DNA from: Sphaerotilus microaerophilus
GTDB taxonomy: Bacteria; Pseudomonadota; Gammaproteobacteria; Burkholderiales; Burkholderiaceae_C
DNA: 64,000 nt
NCBI RefSeq assembly: GCF_023734135.1
Contig: NZ_AP025730.1
Coordinates: 3,038,001-3,102,000, forward strand
Direction: 5' to 3'
The notes under the pieces were generated by a model. The model worked only from the letters and a program-made list of their open reading frames with translations. It ran no database searches and was not told where the DNA came from. Below, one piece after another: positions 58,071-64,000 of this stretch; position 1 is the first letter of the stretch, and each line of letters begins with the position of its first letter. The translations under genes and the position numbers were made by a program.

Positions 58071-59107
58071 GCTCGACCCGCCGTTCGGCGCCGGCCCGCG
58101 AGTCGGCCGCTTCCGCCGCTGCAGCAGCGCCGCGCCCGCCGCTGCCCTGGCTGGATGCACCGCTGGCCCAGGTGCTGGCGACCCAGCGCGCGCATGCGCT
58201 GCTGGTGTACGGCCCGCAGGGCGTCGGGCAGCTGGATTTCGCACTCGGCCTGGCCCGTGCCTGGCTCTGCGAGACGCCCGCTGCGGCGCGCCCGCAGGGC
58301 CTGGCCTGCGGCCACTGCGCGGCCTGCCACCTGGTGGACGAACGCAGCCACCCCGACCTGCGGCTGATCGTGCCCGAGGCGCAGCGCGCCGAGGCCGGCC
58401 TGCCGGTGGACGAGGCCGGCAGCGACGACGAGGGCAAGAAGCGCAAGCCCAGCCGCGAGATCAAGGTCGACCAGATCCGCACCGCGCTGAACTTTGCCGA
58501 ACTCACCGCCGGCCGGGCGGCGCACAAGGTGCTGGTCCTGTTCCCGGCCGAGGCGATCAACCCGATCGCTGCCAACGCCCTGCTCAAGACACTGGAGGAG
58601 CCTGGCGCGATGCGCTTCGTGCTGGCCAGCGGGGCACCGCAGGCGCTGCTGCCCACCATCCGCAGCCGCTGCCAGGCGGTGCAGCTGCAGATGCCCACGC
58701 GCGAAGAGGCACTGGCCTGGCTCGGCGCGCAGGGGGTCGCGGATGCCGCCGTGCTGCTCGATGCGGCGGGCGGGCAGCCGCAGGCGGCACTGGCTTTGCA
58801 TGCCGCCGGGCTGGACGCTGCGGCTTGGCGCCAGTTTCCCCAGTGGGCCGCGCAGGGCCAGGCCGCGCCCGTGGCCGGCTGGCCGCTGCCGCTGCTGATC
58901 GATGCACTGGCCAAGCTCTGCCACGACCGCGCGCTGGTCACCCTGGGCCAGCCCGCGCGCTACTTTGCCCACAGCGAGCTGCGAGCGGGCAACCTGGACG
59001 CGCTCACCCGCTGGGCGGCCGACCTGCGCCGCCGCTCGCGTGTGGCCGAGCACCCTTTCAGTGCCGGCCTGGCGGTCGAGGCGCTGATGCTGCAGGCCCG
59101 CCTGTGA
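58064..59107 (+). CDS. holB: DNA polymerase III delta-prime subunit
   Basis: 347 aa; ATG at 58064 inside the tmk end. Clamp-loader subunit of AAA+ fold. The P-loop is degenerate ([11 protein letters not shown], Gln in place of Lys), as expected for delta-prime, which does not hydrolyse ATP. The zinc module [20 protein letters not shown] and the SRC motif ([11 protein letters not shown]) are present. An acidic/basic insertion ([16 protein letters not shown]) sits between them. Part of the mltG-tmk-holB-pilZ-tatD cluster. Confidence 0.95.
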   Translation: MVSSTRRSAPARESAASAAAAAPRPPLPWLDAPLAQVLATQRAHALLVYGPQGVGQLDFALGLARAWLCETPAAARPQGLACGHCAACHLVDERSHPDLRLIVPEAQRAEAGLPVDEAGSDDEGKKRKPSREIKVDQIRTALNFAELTAGRAAHKVLVLFPAEAINPIAANALLKTLEEPGAMRFVLASGAPQALLPTIRSRCQAVQLQMPTREEALAWLGAQGVADAAVLLDAAGGQPQAALALHAAGLDAAAWRQFPQWAAQGQAAPVAGWPLPLLIDALAKLCHDRALVTLGQPARYFAHSELRAGNLDALTRWAADLRRRSRVAEHPFSAGLAVEALMLQARL

Positions 59108-59266
59108 CGGGCACCGGGCCTGCCACTGGCGCAGTGACAGCGGGCCAGACAAGCGGGCCGGGCAGGCCATGCGGCCCGGTGGCGCAGGGCGAGCCCGGGA
59201 TTGGTGCGGTTTTTCGCGCTCAGTTCTCACGCTCAGGCACCTGAGGGCCCGATAAACTGCCTACCC

Positions 59267-59659
59267 ATGAACGAGCCCGTTTCCCGTCCCTTCGCGAACA
59301 GCACGGTGGCGCCCAGCACGCCGCGCCCCAGCGTCATCCAGCTGGTGTTCAGGGAAAAGGGGGCGCTGTACGCGGCCTACATCCCGCTGTTCGCCGAAGG
59401 CGGCCTGTTCGTGCCCACCACGAGGGAGTACCGCCTGGGCGAGGACGTCTACCTGCTGCTGACGCTGCCCGATGACCCGCAGCGCTACCCGGTGGCCGGC
59501 AAGGTGGCCTGGCTGACGCCGGCCAATGCCTCGGGCGGGCGTACCCAGGGCGTGGGCGTGCGCTTTCCCAGCGACGAGAAGACGCGCGCGCTGCGCGTGC
59601 GCATCGAGGAAATGCTCGGCACGGCGATCCAGTCGGCCAAGCCCACCCAAACGATCTGA
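59267..59659 (+). CDS. pilZ: PilZ domain protein (type IV pilus PilZ)
   Basis: 130 aa. Core matches PilZ of type IV pilus biogenesis: SVIQLVFREKGALYAAYIPL, GGLFVPT, YLLLTLPDDPQRYPVAGKV and GVGVRFPSDE. The RxxxR motif needed for c-di-GMP binding is not evident, as in pilus PilZ proteins that act through PilB/FimX interactions. Lies 159 bp after holB and before tatD, the conserved gene order. Confidence 0.9.
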   Translation: MNEPVSRPFANSTVAPSTPRPSVIQLVFREKGALYAAYIPLFAEGGLFVPTTREYRLGEDVYLLLTLPDDPQRYPVAGKVAWLTPANASGGRTQGVGVRFPSDEKTRALRVRIEEMLGTAIQSAKPTQTI

Positions 59660-59674
59660 TCTCCCACTCCCCGT

Positions 59675-59735
59675 AGCGGCTGACGCCGCTCCCCTCGAAG
59701 GGGGGCGCCGCCAGTGGACCGGCAAAGCCGGATCC
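59675..59735. repeat. Cluster of three small hairpins between pilZ and tatD
   Basis: AGCGGC-TGAC-GCCGCT, CCCCT-CGA-AGGGG and CCGGC-AAA-GCCGG follow one another. The arrangement resembles dispersed REP-like intergenic elements; a role as a terminator of pilZ is also possible. Confidence 0.45.
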
Positions 59736-59792
59736 TCGGCCGATGCTGGCTGATCTCACAGCGCTACGGAACCTGCGCGGCTTCCCCTCACG

Positions 59793-60581
59793 ATGTACAT
59801 CGATTCCCACTGCCACCTGAGCTTCCCCGAACTGCAGCAGCGTCTGCCTGAGATCCGCGCCGCGATGGCCGAGGCGCAGGTCGACCGCGCCCTGTGCATC
59901 TGCACCACGCTGGAGGAGTTCGACGCGGTGCACGGCCTCGCGCTGGCGCATGACAACTTCTGGGCCACGGTGGGCGTGCACCCGGACAACGAAGGGGTCA
60001 CCGAACCCACCGTGGAGGACCTGGTCGAGCGCGGCCGGCGCGAGCGCGTGGTGGCGGTGGGCGAGACCGGGCTGGACTACTACCGCATCGGCGAGCGCAG
60101 CCTGGCGGACATGGCCTGGCAGCGTGAGCGCCTGCGCGTGCACGTGCGTGCGGCCCGCCAGCTTGGCAAGCCGCTGGTGATCCACACCCGCAGTGCCTCG
60201 GCCGACACGCTGGCCATCCTGCGCGAGGAGGGGGCCGATCAGGTCGGCGGCGTGTTCCATTGCTTCACCGAGACTCAGGCGGTGGCCGATGCCGCCCTGG
60301 ACCTGGGCTTCCACATCTCGTTCTCCGGCATCCTGACCTTCCGCAACGCGCAGGACCTGCGTGACGTGGCCATGCGCGTGCCGCTGGAGCGCTGCCTGAT
60401 CGAGACCGACAGCCCCTACCTGGCGCCCATGCCCTACCGCGGCAAGCTCAACACGCCGGCGCTGGTGCCCTACGTGGCGGCCGAGCTGGCGCGGCTCAAG
60501 CAACGGGATGTGGCAGAAGTGGCAGAAGTGACCAGCCGAAATGCCGAGCGACTGTTCGGCCTGACGGCCTCCAGCGCGTAG
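59793..60581 (+). CDS. tatD: TatD family metal-dependent hydrolase
   Basis: 262 aa. TIM-barrel hydrolase; E. coli TatD has 3'-5' exonuclease activity. Metal ligands: His6 and His8 in MYIDSHCHLS, Glu in VAVGETGLDYY, His in PLVIHTRSAS and VFHCFTE, and Asp in LIETDSPYLAP. Closest to the TatD/YcfH group that accompanies holB. The ATG starts exactly at the conserved N-terminus. Confidence 0.95.
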   Translation: MYIDSHCHLSFPELQQRLPEIRAAMAEAQVDRALCICTTLEEFDAVHGLALAHDNFWATVGVHPDNEGVTEPTVEDLVERGRRERVVAVGETGLDYYRIGERSLADMAWQRERLRVHVRAARQLGKPLVIHTRSASADTLAILREEGADQVGGVFHCFTETQAVADAALDLGFHISFSGILTFRNAQDLRDVAMRVPLERCLIETDSPYLAPMPYRGKLNTPALVPYVAAELARLKQRDVAEVAEVTSRNAERLFGLTASSA

Positions 60582-60836
60582 CCGACGGCGTCGGGCGGCA
60601 GCGGGCAGGATCCGGATTGCACGCCCAAGTCATTGATTCGGCAGGGAAAAACTGCATGACTGTGGCCGGGGAGGGCTCCCCGGGAGTGGCCATCGCCGAC
60701 GCACAACGGCAGGCTGCCTGACGTCCTTGTCAGACAAATTCCGACACGGTTTTTCGTGTTTGGGCCACTGCCGCGGCGGGGCAGGGATCTCTACAGTGAG
60801 CTCCATCGACAACGCCACCGACCCAAGGAGCCCACC

Positions 60837-61052
60837 ATGACCGCACTGCACCACGCCCATCCCTTCGCCGTGATGATGAACCCGGAAGCCGTGCTGCAGG
60901 CGGTGGAGCGCTCCGAGCGCATGCAGCGCCTGCAGCGCCGCGTGTGCCGCCCGCTCGACAAGCCGCTGATCCCGCGGGTGGCTGCGGATGCCCTGGCCTA
61001 CGACCAGGCGATCGACGACGAGTCTGACGAGGACCTGTCCGGCCAGGCCTGA
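60837..61052 (+). CDS. Small hypothetical protein
   Basis: 71 aa with a strong AAGGAG ribosome site six bases before the ATG. Sequence: a hydrophobic start (HPFAVMMNPEAVLQAV), a basic middle (RSERMQRLQRRVCRPLDKPL) and an acidic tail (DQAIDDESDEDLSGQA). No known domain. A small dyad TTGTC-A-GACAA lies at 60727-60737, about 100 bp upstream, and a hairpin follows the gene, so it appears to be an independent unit. Confidence 0.8.
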   Translation: MTALHHAHPFAVMMNPEAVLQAVERSERMQRLQRRVCRPLDKPLIPRVAADALAYDQAIDDESDEDLSGQA

Positions 61053-61068
61053 ACGACCCGGCTCGCCC

Positions 61069-61090
61069 GGCACGTCTGGTTCGACGTGCC
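61069..61090 (+). terminator. Hairpin after the small protein gene
   Basis: GGCACGTC-TGGTTC-GACGTGCC: a perfect 8-bp stem 16 bp after the stop codon. A U tract is lacking. Confidence 0.45.
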
Positions 61091-61219
61091 CCGGCCCCCG
61101 CGGCAGCGCGCTTTGCTGCCCGGCGGCCGTGCTAAAAACGCCGATCCCGCGCCGGGCCCCTTGAGGGCCGCTGGCGCCAACCCGCCCAGGCCCCGTGTCC
61201 GGGCCGTGAAGGATCGGTG

Positions 61220-61756
61220 ATGACCGTCAGGACCCTCCTGAAAATGGGCGACCCGCGGCTGCTGAGGGTGGCCCGGCCCGTGCTGCAGTTCGGTACGCCC
61301 GAGTTGCAGGCGCTGCTGCGTGACATGGAAGACACCATGGCTTCGGCCGGCGGTGTCGGCCTGGCGGCGCCGCAGATCGGCGTCGACCTGGCGGTGGTGG
61401 TCTTCGGCTTCGAGCGCAGCGAGCGCTACCCGGATGCACCCCCCGTGCCGCGCACCGTGCTGATCAACCCACAGATCACGCCGCTGGGCGATGACGAGGA
61501 GGAGGGCTGGGAGGGCTGCCTCTCGGTGCCCGGCCTGCGGGGCGTGGTGCCGCGCTTTGCGCGCATCCGCTACAGCGGCTTCGACGAGGTGGGCCGGCGC
61601 ATCGAGCGCGAGGCCGAGGGCTTCCACGCCCGCGTGGTGCAACACGAGTGCGACCACCTGATCGGCAAGCTGTACCCGATGCGGGTGCGTGATTTCGCCC
61701 GCTTCGGTTTCACCGAGGTGCTGTTCCCCGCGCTGGAGTCCGGTGGCGATGACTGA
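61220..61756 (+). CDS. def: Peptide deformylase
   Basis: 178 aa from the ATG at 61220 with AAGGA upstream (a GTG one codon earlier is possible). Removes the formyl group from nascent proteins using Fe2+. All three motifs are present: [11 protein letters not shown] (44-54), EGCLSVPG with metal ligand Cys100, and QHECDHLIG with His142, Glu143 and His146. fmt is not adjacent, so this may be a second deformylase of the genome. Overlaps the ROK kinase gene by 8 bp. Confidence 0.95.
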   Translation: MTVRTLLKMGDPRLLRVARPVLQFGTPELQALLRDMEDTMASAGGVGLAAPQIGVDLAVVVFGFERSERYPDAPPVPRTVLINPQITPLGDDEEEGWEGCLSVPGLRGVVPRFARIRYSGFDEVGRRIEREAEGFHARVVQHECDHLIGKLYPMRVRDFARFGFTEVLFPALESGGDD

Positions 61757-62705
61757 TTCCGCGTCCGAGGCGCCAGCAGCTGACTGGCTGCTGGGCGTCG
61801 ACCTGGGGGGCACCAAGATCGAGGTGGCGCTGCTGGATGCCGAGGGCACCTTCCAATTGCGCGAGCGCCTGCCCACGCCGCGGGGAAACTACGGCGCCAC
61901 GCTGGAGACGATCGCGGCGCTGGTCGAGCGCGCCGATGCGCATGCGGCCGCGGCGGGCCGCGGGCCGCGGCCGCTGCCGCTGGGCATGGCGATTCCTGGC
62001 GCGGTGTCGGCGCTGACGGGCCGCATCAAGAACGCCAACTCGCTGGCCCTGAACGGCCAGGACCTTCAGCAGGACCTGGAGCAGCGCCTGCAGCGGCCGG
62101 TGCGGCTGCAAAACGATGCCAACTGCCTGGCGGTCAGCGAGGCGGTGGACGGCGCCGGGGCCGGCGTGGCGATGGTGCTGGGCGTGATCCTGGGCACCGG
62201 CTCAGGGGCCGGCATCGCGATCGACGGTCGCGCCTGGCGCGGCTGCAACAGCGTCGGCGGCGAATGGGGCCACAACCCGCTGCCCTGGCTGCGGGCCGAG
62301 TGGGGCGAGTGGCCCGGCCCGGCCTGCTGGTGCGGGCAATCCGGCTGCATCGAGGCCTGGGTCAGCGGCCCCGGGTGGGCCGCGGCGCACCTGCGCGAGA
62401 CGGGCCATGCCTGCTCCACCGAGCAGATCGTGGCGGCGATGCGCGCTGGCGACGCCCAGGCGCGCGAGGGCTTCGAGCGCCAGGCCGACCGGCTGGCGCG
62501 TGCGCTGGCGCACGTCATCAACCTGCTGGACCCCGAGGTGATCGTGCTCGGCGGCGGCCTGAGCAACGTCAGCGAGCTCTACGAGGCGGTCCCGGCGCGC
62601 TGGGGCGCCTATGTCTTTTCGGACGCGGTCCAGACCGCACTGCGCCCGGCCCGGCATGGCGACTCGTCCGGCGTGCGCGGCGCCGCCTGGCTGTGGCGAC
62701 CCTGA
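61749..62705 (+). CDS. ROK family sugar kinase
   Basis: 318 aa; ATG inside the def end. ATP-dependent hexose kinase of the ROK family, similar in length and motifs to fructokinase (Mak) and N-acetylglucosamine kinase (NagK). Phosphate-1 loop [17 protein letters not shown], catalytic Asp in [24 protein letters not shown], and the zinc motif [12 protein letters not shown]. Specificity cannot be assigned from sequence. Translational coupling to def is unusual functionally and probably just tight packing. Confidence 0.93.
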   Translation: MTDSASEAPAADWLLGVDLGGTKIEVALLDAEGTFQLRERLPTPRGNYGATLETIAALVERADAHAAAAGRGPRPLPLGMAIPGAVSALTGRIKNANSLALNGQDLQQDLEQRLQRPVRLQNDANCLAVSEAVDGAGAGVAMVLGVILGTGSGAGIAIDGRAWRGCNSVGGEWGHNPLPWLRAEWGEWPGPACWCGQSGCIEAWVSGPGWAAAHLRETGHACSTEQIVAAMRAGDAQAREGFERQADRLARALAHVINLLDPEVIVLGGGLSNVSELYEAVPARWGAYVFSDAVQTALRPARHGDSSGVRGAAWLWRP

Positions 62706-62746
62706 TTCGACCCTGACCTGAAACCGAAGCGGCGGCCGGGTCCGGC

Positions 62747-63664
62747 TCAGCCGCCGGCCTTGCCCGCCTTCAGCAGCGTCATCGCGGTGCCCACCAGCGC
62801 CGAAACCTCGCCCATGTGGCCCGGCACGATCATGGTGTTGTTCTTCTGCGCCAGTTGCGCGTAGGCCTCGACGGCCTTCTCGGCGACCTTTAACTGCACG
62901 GCCTGCTCCCCGCCAGGCTGCTGGATGGCCGCGGCGATCTGCCGGATGGCAGCGGCGCTGGCCTCGGCCACGGCCAGGATGGCGGCGGCCTGGCCCTGGG
63001 CCTGGTTGATCTCGGCCTGCTTCTGGCCTTCGGAGCGGGCGATGTAGGCCTCGCGCTCGCCGGTGGCGATGTTGATCTGCTCCTGGCGCCGGCCCTCGGA
63101 GGCGGCGATCAGGGCCCGCTTGCCGCGCTCGGCGGTGATCTGCGCCTGCATCGCGTGCAGGATCTCGGCCGGCGGGGTCAGGTCCTTGATCTCGTAGCGC
63201 AGCACCTTGACGCCCCAGTTGGAGGCGGCCTCGTCGAGCGCGCTGACCACCTGGGCGTTGATCATCTCGCGCTCTTCGAAGGTGCGGTCCAGCTCCATGC
63301 GGCCAATCACGCTGCGCAGCGTGGTCTGCGCCAACTGGGTGATCGCCATCACGTAGTTGCTGCTGCCGTAGCTGGCGCGCATCGGGTCAGTGACCTGGAA
63401 GTAGAGGATGCCGTCCACCTGCAGCTGGGTGTTGTCCTTGGTGATGCAGACCTGGCTGGGCACGTCCAGCGGGATTTCCTTGAGCGAGTGCCGGTAGGCC
63501 ACCTGGTCCACGAAGGGCACCAGGAAGTTCAGGCCGGGCGCCAGCGTGGCGTTGAACTTGCCCAGGCGCTCGACCACCCAGGCGTGCTGCTGGGGCACGA
63601 CCTTGACTGAGCGCACGACGAAGAGCACCGCGATGCCGAGCAGGAGGAAGGCGACGAGTTCCAT
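62747..63664 (-). CDS. SPFH/band 7 membrane protein (stomatin-like, QmcA family)
   Basis: 305 aa from the Met at 63664 (MELVAFLLLGIAVLFVVRSV, a TM anchor). SPFH core follows: VVPQQHAWVVERLGKFNATL, VPFVDQVAYRHSLKEIPLDV and IGRMELDRTFEEREMIN. The C-terminal part is Ala/Glu/Gln-rich and coiled-coil-forming (RQEQINIATGEREAYIARSE), as in stomatins that oligomerise into membrane scaffolds. It is 31 bp behind an NfeD-like gene; NfeD and stomatin genes commonly form an operon and interact. Confidence 0.94.
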   Translation of the reverse strand: MELVAFLLLGIAVLFVVRSVKVVPQQHAWVVERLGKFNATLAPGLNFLVPFVDQVAYRHSLKEIPLDVPSQVCITKDNTQLQVDGILYFQVTDPMRASYGSSNYVMAITQLAQTTLRSVIGRMELDRTFEEREMINAQVVSALDEAASNWGVKVLRYEIKDLTPPAEILHAMQAQITAERGKRALIAASEGRRQEQINIATGEREAYIARSEGQKQAEINQAQGQAAAILAVAEASAAAIRQIAAAIQQPGGEQAVQLKVAEKAVEAYAQLAQKNNTMIVPGHMGEVSALVGTAMTLLKAGKAGG

Positions 63665-63695
63665 GGTGGATTCCGTTCGGTGGTGAAGGGGCCGT

Positions 63696-64000
63696 TCAGC
63701 GGCCGAGCAGCAGCACATTGCCGTCGAGCGCGCGGATGACGTGCTCGCCCGGCTCCGGCGGACCGCCCCCGGCCCAGCGGGCCTGCCAATCGGCCCCCCG
63801 GTAGTGCACATGCGTGCGCCCGGCGGCGTCCCAGGCAGTGACCATGACGTGCTCGCCGACATCGAGCTGGATGTCGTGGTTGGCGCCAGGGGCGGGCGGC
63901 GCAGGCTGCCTCGCCCGGTACAGGTGCCAGGCCACCACAGCCGCGCCGCCCACCAGCGCGGCAGTCAGCAGCTGGGCGCTCAGGGCCAGACCGGCATGGG
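63696..64000 (-). CDS. NfeD-like membrane protein (N-terminus outside window)
   Basis: About 101 codons visible; the frame is open to the window edge. A TM segment (LLTAALVGGAAVVAWHLY) is followed by the soluble NfeD OB-fold: DIQLDVGEHVMVTAWDAAGR then YRGADWQARWAGGGPPEPGE and VIRALDGNVLLLGR. It partners the stomatin-like protein encoded downstream. The start codon and any further TM segments lie to the right of the window. Confidence 0.88.
   Translation of the reverse strand, partial: HAGLALSAQLLTAALVGGAAVVAWHLYRARQPAPPAPGANHDIQLDVGEHVMVTAWDAAGRTHVHYRGADWQARWAGGGPPEPGEHVIRALDGNVLLLGR

Overview
The window looks like chromosomal DNA of a high-GC betaproteobacterium, most likely a member of Burkholderiales (Leptothrix/Sphaerotilus/Rubrivivax-like). 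This is inferred from the very GC-rich third codon positions, the neighbour sets map-glnD, smc-zipA and mltG-tmk-holB-pilZ-tatD, and a DUF4936-type gene. No rRNA or tRNA gene was seen. Species identity cannot be settled from the sequence alone.

Left core block (1-24.7 kb). An old yellow enzyme gene (cut by the window edge) is divergent from a LysR regulator. Next come a degenerate GGDEF protein and, convergent to it, a three-gene signalling operon: a PhnD-like periplasmic binding protein, a large hybrid histidine kinase carrying a complete LOV blue-light motif, and a REC-PAS-GGDEF-EAL response regulator. Then follow map-glnD, divergent purL, a chromate resistance pair chrB-chrA with a palindrome in front, a small exported protein, and an AcoR-like regulator divergent from an acetaldehyde dehydrogenase gene (acoD). 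The regulator/acoD gap holds a perfect 17-bp dyad and a near-consensus sigma-54 promoter, yet the regulator lacks the GAFTGA loop.

Accessory island (about 24.66-48.35 kb). It is bounded by direct copies of the last 94 bp of acoD (92/94 identical by eye), intact on the left and an orphan fragment on the right. Inside are an MBL-fold hydrolase between two diverged 91-bp repeats, a VapBC toxin-antitoxin pair with a palindromic operator, and a tightly packed plus-strand defence operon. The operon encodes a 1765-aa YprA/DruE-like helicase with a DUF1998 end, a DrmD-like SNF2 helicase, a DrmMI-like Eco57I-type adenine methyltransferase, an AAA ATPase, a PIN-like nuclease, an RNA ligase, an HNH nuclease and a GmrSD-like DUF262/DUF1524 protein. 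This mixes Druantia-like and DISARM-like parts. The right end carries an SRAP (YedK) gene, two hypothetical genes, and a stretch with a solitary type I-E-like CRISPR repeat and a REP-like palindrome.

Right core block (48.4-64 kb). nadC is divergent from a Crp/Fnr regulator, followed by smc-zipA, then DUF4936 and ygfZ on the minus strand. mltG-tmk-holB-pilZ-tatD, a small acidic-tailed protein, def and a ROK sugar kinase lie on the plus strand. A stomatin/NfeD pair on the minus strand runs off the right edge.

The main discovery candidate is the composite defence operon inside the acoD-repeat-bounded island, with its TA module in front and its RNA-processing cargo behind.
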